A stretch of 38,009 nt of DNA, from contig JAGRGH010000001.1 in NCBI GenBank assembly GCA_020445605.1, positions 1-38,009 of the forward strand. The letters run 5' to 3'. The notes under the pieces were generated by a model, which saw only the letters and a program-made list of their open reading frames with translations, did no database searches and was not told where the DNA came from. The translations under genes and the position numbers were made by a program. Source of the DNA: Chromatiales bacterium (lineage in GTDB: Bacteria; Pseudomonadota; Gammaproteobacteria; JAGRGH01). This document shows positions 17,194-23,672 of this stretch, piece by piece. How positions within the stretch are numbered: position 1 is the stretch's first letter; every line of letters starts with the position of its first letter.

Positions 17194-17622
17194 ATGTCCA
17201 ACTCTTCAAATGATCGCAGCACTGAATCGTTCTTCGGTGAGGTCATCTCAACCTATACCCGAGCCCAGGCCATCGAAGATGGTGTCCTGATCGACGCAGG
17301 CAGCATGGCACAGGAGGCCGGTTTCAAATGGCCGGTGGCCGTGACATCCGCTGCTTGGGCCGATTGCGTGGCCTGGTCAGAGGACGACAGCGACAAGCAG
17401 GCTCATCAGGACGAGTCTGGCCGCTTGTGGGATGTGCTCTTCATGGCGTCCCACGCCATCCGAACCCGCTCAGGTTCCGGCGACCGGTTGCTGTTTGAAC
17501 TCTACCGGGTACCTCGCGATGGGCGGTCGACAAAGGCGGAGCTGACGACATTGAAACTGATTGTCGGCCCGGGTGATCAGGGTGAACCCGTGATCACCAT
17601 CCTTTTGCCTAATGAGGACTGA
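17194..17622 (+). CDS. DUF6573 family protein
   Basis: A 142-aa cytoplasmic protein of the DUF6573 family, common on plasmids and ICEs, function unknown. The family pattern is FGEVISTYTRAQAIEDGVLID, then AQEAGFKWPVAVTSAAWADC and WDVLFMASHAIR. ATG 17194 has AGGAGG 6 bases upstream. A GTG at 17167 in the same frame has its own strong SD (AAGGAGGTG, 7 bases away) and would add nine residues, so two starts may be used. Gene order and leader hairpins suggest it belongs to the same set of small accessory genes as DUF3577 and the RadC-like gene. Confidence 0.8.
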   Translation: MSNSSNDRSTESFFGEVISTYTRAQAIEDGVLIDAGSMAQEAGFKWPVAVTSAAWADCVAWSEDDSDKQAHQDESGRLWDVLFMASHAIRTRSGSGDRLLFELYRVPRDGRSTKAELTTLKLIVGPGDQGEPVITILLPNED

Positions 17623-17681
17623 AAAGCCTTTCAACAGCGTTATTTCAATTCAATCGGGTCTATGACTCGAGTACAAGCCAA

Positions 17682-17712
17682 CCCCATCGGGGAGATCTTC
17701 TCCCTGGTGGGG
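17682..17712 (+). promoter_or_regulatory. Leader hairpin before the 17751 gene
   Basis: GGGAGA (17690-17695) pairs with TCTCCC (17699-17704), and CCCCA (17682-17686) with TGGGG (17708-17712). The hairpin lies about 40 bases before the next start, like the leader hairpins of the neighbouring genes. Confidence 0.5.
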
Positions 17713-17750
17713 GATGGTCTCTCCAACGGATCAAATACAGGAGAACCATC

Positions 17751-18416
17751 ATGAGATACATCATTCAATACACCTTGCCCTACGAACACAGGGTCATGGT
17801 CGGCATCGATGCCGAAAGCCGGGAAGCTGCCATCGCCAAGGCCGGTGAGATGTTTGACCAGGGCGATATCTGGCAAGACTCGGCGGACGTACCGCTGCTC
17901 TACGATGACTTCGAGGAACAGGGTGATGCCGGTGTTCCGCTTGAGTTTACCGTGGAGGACGAGGTATGCGGCGACTGGCCGGAACCCGATGCCAGTGTCA
18001 AAGCGATTCGCCGCCGGGATGCGGCTTTTCAAGCTGTCCGCCTGCTGATCGAGGCCTACCGCCGCGGCGAAGCGCGGGGCGGCAGCGTCGACTGGGAGGA
18101 TCTGGATCGGGCCTACCAGGCGGCGCTTCAGGCATCTGGAGCGAGTCCGGAGACGGGTCGTCCCGAGCCACGTCCGCGCTGCTCGCGGCTTGCCGTCGTC
18201 ATGGAAGGCGGCATCGTGCAAGCGGTGATTGCCGATCAGCTCGAGGCCGCGCCTGCGGTCGCGGTCATCGATTACGATATCGAAGGGCAGGCGCCGGAAG
18301 ACCTGTGTGACATCACGCAATCCGACGGCAGCCGCTCGAAAGCGTATGTCGTCGAACCATGGATCGAGCCAGCCCGCATCGATCTGGATGAGGTATTCCG
18401 GCCCATCGACGCGTAG
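17751..18416 (+). CDS. Hypothetical ICE protein, acidic
   Basis: A 221-aa protein I do not recognise. ATG 17751 has AGGAG upstream. The N-terminal ~85 residues look like a small alpha/beta unit (YIIQYTLPYEHRVMVGIDAE, a helix, then acidic strands LLYDDFEE and LEFTVEDEV). A helical middle (about 85-125) follows, then a linker, then a C-terminal strand-rich unit (SRLAVVMEGGIVQAVIAD, VAVIDYDIEG, DLCDITQSDGS). That C-terminal pattern is seen in other plasmid and ICE hypotheticals. No signal peptide or membrane helix. It ends the run of small genes before a GC-rich hairpin. Confidence 0.7.
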   Translation: MRYIIQYTLPYEHRVMVGIDAESREAAIAKAGEMFDQGDIWQDSADVPLLYDDFEEQGDAGVPLEFTVEDEVCGDWPEPDASVKAIRRRDAAFQAVRLLIEAYRRGEARGGSVDWEDLDRAYQAALQASGASPETGRPEPRPRCSRLAVVMEGGIVQAVIADQLEAAPAVAVIDYDIEGQAPEDLCDITQSDGSRSKAYVVEPWIEPARIDLDEVFRPIDA

Positions 18417-18426
18417 TCACTTCCAT

Positions 18427-18445
18427 GCCCCGCCTCGTGCGGGGC
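18427..18445 (+). terminator. Hairpin after the 17751 gene
   Basis: GCCCCGC (18427-18433) and GCGGGGC (18439-18445) form a 7-bp GC stem with a 5-base loop, 10 bases after the stop, followed by AAATCTTGT. It is terminator-like but has no clean T run. Confidence 0.5.
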
Positions 18446-18524
18446 AAATCTTGTCGATTCAAGAATTATCATGTAAAAACAATAGGAAAGGGGTGTGCGT
18501 CCAGATCGCAGCCCTACATGCCGC

Positions 18525-18562
18525 TTTACTTTTGAAAGAAAAATGTATATATATTTCTTTCA
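18525..18562 (+). promoter_or_regulatory. AbiE promoter with overlapping operator
   Basis: TTTACT (18525-18530) and TATATA (18548-18553) with 17-base spacing form a sigma70-like promoter. TGAAAGAAA (18533-18541) and TTTCTTTCA (18554-18562) form a perfect 9-bp inverted repeat with a 12-base spacer around the -10. AbiEi-type antitoxins are known to bind inverted repeats in their own promoter. Transcription would start only about 10 bases before ATG 18569, and no SD is present. Confidence 0.6.
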
Positions 18563-18568
18563 TTAAAT

Positions 18569-19192
18569 ATGGGCAAGCACATTGACAGCACTGACAGCAA
18601 GATTCTCCGGCGGATTCAGTCCCGCAAGCGGGGCTGGGTCTTCACGCCTGATAGCTTCACGGATCTCGGAACCCGCCGTGCGATCGATCTCGCCCTGATG
18701 CGACACCGGGACAGCGGCCTTATCCGCCAGCTCGCCCGGGGGCTCTATGACTACCCGAAAACCGACCCGCAGCTGGGCCCGTTGCAGCCGGCAACGGATG
18801 AGATTGCGCGCGCCCTGGCCGGCCGTGACGCCACCCGTTTGCAGCCCTCCGGAGCCTATGCCGCCAATCTCCTTGGGCTCTCTACCCAAGTTCCCATGAA
18901 GGTCGTTTATCTCACGGATGGTCGTACGCGGACCGTCCAGGTTGGCAAGCGCCAGATCCTCTTGAAGCATACCACGCCCCGCAATATGGCCACGGCGGGG
19001 AAGGTCAGTGGACTGGTCATTCAGGCCCTGCGCCACTTCGGTCAGAAGAATGTCGATCAGCAGATCATCAAGCGGCTCGATCATAAGCTCGATGACGCGG
19101 CACGCAAGCAACTGACGAAGGATATTCGATATGCTCCCGCCTGGATCGCCGATATCATTCGCACTCTTTCAGACAAGAAAAACGCCGCATGA
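18569..19192 (+). CDS. AbiEi-type antitoxin (DUF6088 family)
   Basis: A 207-aa protein of the DUF6088/AbiEi-like group, the antitoxin of type IV toxin-antitoxin systems. An N-terminal winged HTH is visible ([20 protein letters not shown], then [28 protein letters not shown]). The remainder is the antitoxin domain with [19 protein letters not shown] and a basic strand region ([15 protein letters not shown]). In this family the N-terminal part binds the promoter and the C-terminal part opposes the toxin. The start lacks an SD and lies only 6 bases after the operator, so the message may be nearly leaderless. Its stop overlaps the toxin start (ATGA). Confidence 0.85.
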   Translation: MGKHIDSTDSKILRRIQSRKRGWVFTPDSFTDLGTRRAIDLALMRHRDSGLIRQLARGLYDYPKTDPQLGPLQPATDEIARALAGRDATRLQPSGAYAANLLGLSTQVPMKVVYLTDGRTRTVQVGKRQILLKHTTPRNMATAGKVSGLVIQALRHFGQKNVDQQIIKRLDHKLDDAARKQLTKDIRYAPAWIADIIRTLSDKKNAA

Positions 19193-20211
19193 AAGAATTC
19201 ATCGAACTGCCGGTAGAACGCCGCCGGTTGGTCTGTACGGAAGCTGGCGCGCGACTGAACCTGTTCGAGATCGCCGTCGAAAAGGACTTCTGGGTGTGCT
19301 GGACCTTGCGCAAGCTGTTCGAGTTACCCGAATGGGGCGAACACCTGTCGTTCAAGGGCGGTACGTCACTGTCCAAGTGCTGGAACCTTATCGAACGCTT
19401 TTCCGAAGATATCGACATCGTCATCGACCGGGGTGTCCTGGGCTTTGGAGGAGGCAATGCGCCGCAAACGGCGCCCAGCAAGAAACAGACGACAAAGCGC
19501 CTCAAGGCGCTGAAAGAAGCCTGTCAGCAGACGATCAGGGACAAGATACAGCCAGCACTGATCGAAGCGATCTCATCGGAACTGCCGGGGGATCTCGAAT
19601 GGGCGCTCGAGCCCGATCCCGACGATCCCGATGGGCAGACCTTGCTGCTGGTGTATCCGACAGCCTTTCCGGAACAGGCCGCCTATCTCCGACGTGCTGT
19701 CAAGATCGAGATGGGCGCACGCTCGGATACGGACCCTGCCGAATCGATCAATATCAGACCCTATATCAGCGACGCCTTTCCGGATTTGCTGTCGGAGCCG
19801 GGGGCGCGTGTCCGCTCGGTCATGCCAAGACGGACTTTCTGGGAGAAGGCAATGCTCCTGCACGAGGAAACCTTCCGGCCGGAAGCCAAGCGGCGCGGAG
19901 AAGCCATGGCCCGCCACTACTATGACCTTTATCGGCTGATCCTCGCTGGCATCGGCGATGAATCTGCACGGGATCTCGATCTGTTCGATCGGGTTGCCGC
20001 CCACCGCCAGATCTTTTTCCGCCATACCTGGGTCGATTACTCGACGCTGAATCCCGGCCAGTTGCGGTTATTGCCAGCGGAAGCCGACCGGCCAGACTGG
20101 CAGGCCGAATACGAAGGGATGCGGCAAGAGATGTTTTATGGCGATGTACCGACATTCGATGAGATCCTGGTGGTAGTGGGCGAGTTTCAGGCCCGGTTGA
20201 ACGCCGGTTAG
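19189..20211 (+). CDS. AbiEii/AbiGii-type nucleotidyltransferase toxin
   Basis: A 340-aa toxin of the AbiEii family, related to DNA polymerase beta-like nucleotidyltransferases. The motifs GGTSLSK (residues 57-63) and SEDIDI (72-77) are the family nucleotide-binding signature and Asp pair. The helical C-terminal part contains [13 protein letters not shown] and [10 protein letters not shown], also conserved. AbiEii-type toxins stop growth and can abort phage infection. On an ICE they also stabilise the element by post-segregational killing. It is translationally coupled to the AbiEi gene. No inactivating change was seen. Confidence 0.9.
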   Translation: MKEFIELPVERRRLVCTEAGARLNLFEIAVEKDFWVCWTLRKLFELPEWGEHLSFKGGTSLSKCWNLIERFSEDIDIVIDRGVLGFGGGNAPQTAPSKKQTTKRLKALKEACQQTIRDKIQPALIEAISSELPGDLEWALEPDPDDPDGQTLLLVYPTAFPEQAAYLRRAVKIEMGARSDTDPAESINIRPYISDAFPDLLSEPGARVRSVMPRRTFWEKAMLLHEETFRPEAKRRGEAMARHYYDLYRLILAGIGDESARDLDLFDRVAAHRQIFFRHTWVDYSTLNPGQLRLLPAEADRPDWQAEYEGMRQEMFYGDVPTFDEILVVVGEFQARLNAG

Positions 20212-20249
20212 ACTGCGCCCGAGAAGACCTGTTCATAGCTAACGGACGG

Positions 20250-20268
20250 GTGGTTACACTGTAACCAC
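20250..20268. promoter_or_regulatory. 19-bp palindrome, copy 2 (operator candidate)
   Basis: GTGGTTACACTGTAACCAC is a perfect 9+1+9 palindrome, 38 bases after the AbiEii stop. It differs from the copy at 13426-13444 only at the centre base. Confidence 0.7.
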
Positions 20269-20350
20269 CCCGATCTCTGTGCTTGGTAGCACACCATCGC
20301 TTCCCTCTTCGCCGACCGACCTACCCACCCGTATTGAGGCTGTCCACAGA

Positions 20351-20435
20351 GTCCACAGGCCTTGTCCGCCACGGCGTAGCGAGCCTCACACTCGCGCAGC
20401 CAAGGGCGGGGCCGCGTACAGCGGCGCCTGTGGAC
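20351..20435. repeat. TCCACAG-type repeats in the non-coding region
   Basis: GTCCACAGGC (20351-20360) and GCCTGTGGAC (20426-20435) form a perfect 10-bp inverted repeat with a 65-base spacer. Extra copies of the core (TGTCCACAG at 20341, CCTGTGG at 20437) make a small cluster. The core resembles part of a DnaA box (TTATCCACA) but none is a full match. Confidence 0.5.
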
Positions 20436-20483
20436 CCCTGTGGTCAGGCCAATCTGCTCTGAAAGCCCGCACCGATCATCAAT

Positions 20484-20579
20484 TCCAAGCGACATGCCAG
20501 GCGTGAGCCTGGCGGGTCGCTTGGATTGCAGCGAAGTCGCCCTCGTCACTAGCGAGCGCAGCGGGGTAGTGACGAGGGC
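20484..20579. other. Two strong hairpins, oriT or single-strand origin candidate
   Basis: First hairpin: TCCAAGCGAC (20484-20493) plus GCCAGGC (20496-20502), loop GTGA, then GCCTGGC (20507-20513) plus GTCGCTTGGA (20516-20525). That is 17 pairs with one 2x2 internal bulge. Second: GCCCTCGTCACT (20539-20550) and AGTGACGAGGGC (20568-20579), a perfect 12-bp repeat with a 17-base loop. No gene covers them. Such paired repeats are seen at relaxase sites and single-strand origins, but no relaxase gene is in the window to match. Confidence 0.5.
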
Positions 20580-20684
20580 GGCGGTCCCGGGAATGGCGCG
20601 GGCTTGCGATCGAATTTCGGGATTACAGCGGGATGATGTGTTCCTATACTGCGCCCTCGAAACGAAGATCTATTGAATTTAACC

Positions 20685-20755
20685 GTGGCCACTGCGGGTA
20701 CAGTGGCAAACAAGCGCATCCGGACCATGCAACGCGCTGCGGCTATTCGCCGTTG
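20685..20755 (+). ncRNA. Structured leader RNA, copy B (same motif as 15911)
   Basis: P1: CCACTG (20689-20694) with CAGTGG (20701-20706). The linker CAAACAA (20707-20713) is identical to copy A. P2: GCGC (20714-20717) with GCGC (20734-20737), extended by an A-T pair, around a 16-base loop containing GGACCATGCAAC. P3: CGGC and GCCG just after. Compared with copy A, the outer pair of P1 changes from T-A to C-G and the P2 stem sequence changes while pairing is kept. Confidence 0.7.
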
Positions 20756-20774
20756 GTCCATCTTCCAGCCAACA

Positions 20775-20818
20775 CGGACCGCAAGGTCCGCCCTTCACGT
20801 AGGCGCAAGCCTGTTTTT
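20775..20818 (+). terminator. Two hairpins after RNA copy B, the second with a T run
   Basis: CGGACC-GCAA-GGTCCG (20775-20790) is a compact 6-bp hairpin. AGGC-GCAA-GCCT (20801-20812) followed by GTTTTT (20813-20818) is a weak intrinsic-terminator shape, placed like the one after copy A. Confidence 0.4.
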
Positions 20819-20931
20819 ACCCGACGAGCCGAGACGGTCGCGCCTGATGATCCCACTCAGGGCGATCCCGTCGACGCTCATTTTTCATAAACCCGCGGAC
20901 TGAGTCCGCACAATTGAAAGGAGGTGATGTG

Positions 20932-20946
20932 ATGAAACCACACTGA
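20932..20946 (+). CDS. Four-codon mini-ORF with a very long Shine-Dalgarno match
   Basis: AAAGGAGGTGAT (20917-20928) matches the 16S rRNA 3' end over 11 or more bases and stands 3 bases before ATG 20932. The frame encodes only Met-Lys-Pro-His and stops at TGA 20944-20946. A GC hairpin (GCGGAC, TGA, GTCCGC, 20895-20909) lies just upstream. It could be a leader peptide, a ribosome-holding site, or a chance ORF next to a functional anti-SD-like sequence in an RNA. Confidence 0.35.
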   Translation: MKPH

Positions 20947-20952
20947 GAGAAC

Positions 20953-21100
20953 GCCCGAGATCGGGCAGGTTGGCCAGCGCCGGGCCATTACCCATAAGGG
21001 GAAACCGGCGTTGCCTGAGACCAGGCATACTCAGGTCGAATGGGAGTGGTGTCCCTGACCGTTTCGCGAAAGCGAGCCCAGTTAGCTACGGCTACCGGGT
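20953..21100 (+). ncRNA. Multi-hairpin stretch, structured RNA candidate
   Basis: No protein frame fits. Hairpins follow each other closely: GCCCG-AGAT-CGGGC (20953-20966), CGCCGG...CCGGCG (20979-21010, with CCC-ATAA-GGG inside), TGCCTG-AGAC-CAGGCA (21012-21027), TCAGG...CCTGA (21031-21058), TCGC-GAAA-GCGA (21064-21075) and AGC-TACG-GCT near 21084. The density of short stems with tetraloops over about 150 bases is unusual. It lies between the mini-ORF and the recombinase gene. Confidence 0.5.
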
Positions 21101-21133
21101 GGTCATAAACACTTACCAGATAGAGATTGCACC

Positions 21134-22000
21134 GTGAGAGATCTGAACTACCAACTCAAACAACTCTGTCATCGCAACCGCGACGGCAGCTATTCCACAC
21201 AAGCGAAGCGTATGCATCACTTGATGCTCATCGCAAATCAGCTGGATGCGTTGGGTTTTCGTGGCATGAACGCGCGCTCGTTGAAACCAAAGCATGTCGA
21301 GGCGCTGGTCAAGGATTGGCTGGCGCAGGCACTCAGCGTCGGCACGATCAAGAATCGGATGGCGGTCTTGCGTTGGTGGGCGCAGAAGGTGGACAAGCAG
21401 AATGTCGTAGCCCGATCGAACGACCACTACGGGATCCCGGATCGGCAGTTCGTGACCCATGGGTCGAAAGCAAAGTCGCTGGGCGCGCCGGACCTCGACA
21501 AGGTACGTGATCCGTTCGTGCGGATGAGCCTCGAATTGCAGCAGGCCTTCGGCCTGCGCCGTGAAGAGGCGATCAAGTTCAGTCCCGGTTACGCCGACCG
21601 CGGTGACCGCATCACGCTGAAGGCCAGTTGGACCAAAGGCGGCAAGGAACGCGACGTACCGGTACGCAGCGATGAACAGCGCGCCGTGTTGGATCGCGCG
21701 CGTCGGCTTGCCGCAGGCGGTTCCCTCATACCAACGGATCGGAACTACGTGCAGCAGCTGCGCACCTACGAACGGCACACGGCCAATGCCGGCCTCTCGA
21801 AAATGCATGGTTTGCGCCACGCGTATGCGCAGCGGCGTTACGAAGAGCTGACCGGGTGGAAGGCGCCGGCCGCCGGCGGGCCGGTGACGCGGGCGCTCAG
21901 CCCCGGGCAGAAGGTGATGGACCGACACGCGCGGCAGACCATCAGTCGGGAACTCGGGCATGAACGCGAGCAGATCACTTCGGTGTACTTAGGGCGCTGA
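21134..22000 (+). CDS. ICE-borne tyrosine recombinase (integrase domain protein)
   Basis: A 288-aa protein starting at GTG 21134. It has an N-terminal SAM-like DNA-binding domain (residues about 1-85, with SVGTIKNRMAVLRWWAQKV) and a catalytic domain of the Integrase_1 type found in PFGI-1-class ICEs. Catalytic residues visible are Arg in FGLRREEAIKF, the HGLRHAY box, LGHERE, and the Tyr in TSVYLGR near the C-terminus. It lacks an Arm domain and is unlike the integrase at the window's left edge. This family is thought to act within the element rather than in chromosomal integration, but its role is not established. It follows the hairpin-rich RNA region directly. Confidence 0.85.
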   Translation: MRDLNYQLKQLCHRNRDGSYSTQAKRMHHLMLIANQLDALGFRGMNARSLKPKHVEALVKDWLAQALSVGTIKNRMAVLRWWAQKVDKQNVVARSNDHYGIPDRQFVTHGSKAKSLGAPDLDKVRDPFVRMSLELQQAFGLRREEAIKFSPGYADRGDRITLKASWTKGGKERDVPVRSDEQRAVLDRARRLAAGGSLIPTDRNYVQQLRTYERHTANAGLSKMHGLRHAYAQRRYEELTGWKAPAAGGPVTRALSPGQKVMDRHARQTISRELGHEREQITSVYLGR

Positions 22001-22005
22001 GTGGG

Positions 22006-22053
22006 ACACAGGAAACGGCGCAAATAGTTGGATGGATTTTTCGTTCCCTGTGT
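22006..22053. repeat. Inverted repeat between recombinase and pilL-like genes
   Basis: ACACAGG, a mismatch and AACG (22006-22017) pair with CGTT, a mismatch and CCTGTGT (22042-22053). The loop is 24 bases. There is no T run after it on the plus strand, so its role (terminator, operator or recombination site) is open. Confidence 0.45.
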
Positions 22054-22106
22054 GGAGGACGCTTCGTCATGATGCCGGCCTGGTTAGAACCACCGAGGCC
22101 GAATTC

Positions 22107-22604
22107 ATGAAGAGATCCATTTTCCATCCCACCCATCCGGTCGCGGCAACCGCCATCTGTCTCGCCGGTATCTGTCTCGTGGGCAGCGTGAACCTGCAGG
22201 CGAATGATGTCCAGGTAGGGCGGTATTCATTGCTTTCCGCCACACCGACAGAGGCACAGGCCAACCTGTTGGCGACGATCATCACGGTGTCGTTTCCGGA
22301 ACGTATCGTGACGGTGGGCGAGGCCGTGCAATACCTGCTCCAGCGAAGCGGTTACCGCCTCGTCACCGGGCCTGCAACAGGACCGGAAACCGCTGACCTG
22401 TTGATGCTGCCGTTGCCGGCCGTGCACCGCCATCTTGGTCCGATCACGTTGACGCAAGCCTTAGAGACACTGGTGGGACCAGTATTTCGTCTCATTCACG
22501 ATCCGGTGCATCGGCTGATCTCTTTCGAGTTGTGCACGGCGACGGGGCGTGTCACGCAGCAAGCCAGCAGTATGAAGCCGGAGGGTCAGCAAAATGGAGA
22601 ATGA
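22107..22604 (+). CDS. PilL-like ICE type IV pilus protein
   Basis: About 165 aa. ATG 22107 is chosen because it gives a clean signal peptide (MKRSIFHPTHPVAATAICLA...) ending near NLQAND and has GAGG upstream. An upstream ATG at 22032 adds a non-signal-like stretch. The mature part (VGRYSLLSATPTEAQANLL, VTVGEAVQYLLQRSGYRL, LPLPAVHRHLGPITLTQAL) matches the PFGI-1-class PilL family (TIGR03748), linked to conjugative type IV pili. The pilN to pilV genes that often follow are missing here. It overlaps the next gene by 11 bases. Confidence 0.8.
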   Translation: MKRSIFHPTHPVAATAICLAGICLVGSVNLQANDVQVGRYSLLSATPTEAQANLLATIITVSFPERIVTVGEAVQYLLQRSGYRLVTGPATGPETADLLMLPLPAVHRHLGPITLTQALETLVGPVFRLIHDPVHRLISFELCTATGRVTQQASSMKPEGQQNGE

Positions 22605-23370
22605 GAAATTGTCCGTGCGGTCGCATGACTCGGAGCAGGATACCGCTCGTGTGGAGAGTGCCGAACAGAGAAAGCCGAAACGCTCATCGCGAAAAACGCT
22701 GCTGATCGCCGCCCTCGTCAGTGTGATAACGATCGGCGCAGTCGTGATGTTGCGCGGTCAGATCGACACCCTGCACAGCGGAACGGCTACGACAGACCAT
22801 GCCGCGCCGACGATCCCGGAAAGCGCGACGAATCCGAGAGGCGTGGACAGGGTCGATGACAACTCACCGCTGGCGTCCGTCGCCTCCGAGACGATCATGC
22901 GCGCCATCGATGGCGTGTCCGATCAGATCAATCAGTGGTTCGAATCCTTGAGGACCGAGCAATCGAGTGCGAAGCGCGAACTGTCGGGTTTGGTTGCCAG
23001 CATGAGCACGATTCATGAGTCGATCACCGAGCTGCGCAAAGGCAACGACGAACTCAAGCAACGCATCACCGATGCGCAAACCCAGCTCCAAGCCATTGCC
23101 GATGACGTGCGCGACCTCAAGATCGCCCGGAACAAAAAGGTGGCGGCACAACAAAAGCCGGCGACCAGCGTCCCGCCGTTTCTCATCGACGCCATCGACC
23201 TGTGGGACGATGCCGTCTATGTCGCCGTGTCCAAGAACGGACAGGTCGCTTTCCTGCGTGAAGGTGAGCAGCAGTCCGGTTGGCAAGTCACGCACATCGA
23301 TCGGCCCAAGAACCAGGTTGCGTTTCGTGGTCCCGAAGGTCAGGACTATTCCACTTCGATCCGGAGGTAA
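22594..23370 (+). CDS. Membrane-anchored coiled-coil protein of the conjugation block
   Basis: A 258-aa protein I cannot assign to a named family. Residues 1-34 are cytoplasmic and basic (QRKPKRSSRKTL), 35-52 form one membrane helix (LLIAALVSVITIGAVVML), and the rest is periplasmic. A helical region (about 90-185, with SSAKRELSGLVASMSTI and ELRKGNDELKQRITDAQTQL) looks like a coiled coil. The C-terminal ~65 residues are a strand-rich unit (VYVAVSKNGQVAFLREGE, GWQVTHIDRPKNQVAFRGPE) reminiscent of PilP-like domains. This layout suits a scaffold between inner membrane and pilus or transfer channel, which is inference. It has GGAGGG upstream. Confidence 0.7.
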   Translation: MENEKLSVRSHDSEQDTARVESAEQRKPKRSSRKTLLIAALVSVITIGAVVMLRGQIDTLHSGTATTDHAAPTIPESATNPRGVDRVDDNSPLASVASETIMRAIDGVSDQINQWFESLRTEQSSAKRELSGLVASMSTIHESITELRKGNDELKQRITDAQTQLQAIADDVRDLKIARNKKVAAQQKPATSVPPFLIDAIDLWDDAVYVAVSKNGQVAFLREGEQQSGWQVTHIDRPKNQVAFRGPEGQDYSTSIRR

Positions 23371-23375
23371 AGTTG

Positions 23376-23672
23376 ATGGAAATATTCGTTGCCATTTTAT
23401 TGTTGTTCGGGGCCTTCTCGCTGGGGTCGGCAACTCATGAAGGAATGGAGGGTGATCCGACGACCGTGGAAGTGCCGGCCGTGGTGAATGCATTGCCGGA
23501 TGGACCCGATGATGTACACGCATCAGGGGATGATGACCCGGCGCAGCTGCAGGACTGCATGCTGAACCGGCACGACGTGATCTATCGGGATCTGTCCCGC
23601 GCCCGTGCGCGGGAGATCAATGTTGCGACGGAATCCGCTAGTGACTGCGACGGCGCGTGCACCGATGAGTAG
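23376..23672 (+). CDS. Small hypothetical exported or membrane protein
   Basis: A 98-aa protein, unrecognised. ATG 23376 has GGAGGT 8 bases upstream. The first ~18 residues are hydrophobic (MEIFVAILLLFGAFSLGSAT) and could be a signal or anchor. The rest is acidic with three Cys. It lies between the coiled-coil protein and the PFL_4693-type gene and overlaps the latter by 8 bases, so it is part of the operon. Confidence 0.6.
   Translation: MEIFVAILLLFGAFSLGSATHEGMEGDPTTVEVPAVVNALPDGPDDVHASGDDDPAQLQDCMLNRHDVIYRDLSRARAREINVATESASDCDGACTDE

Noticed and set aside
20208-20903. Several open frames of 70-110 codons on both strands
   Set aside because: They cross strong hairpins and the conserved RNA motif, and their composition is not protein-like; the region is better read as non-coding.
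20895-21110. Retron or group II intron RNA
   Set aside because: No reverse transcriptase gene is anywhere in the window and no domain V-like hairpin was recognised.
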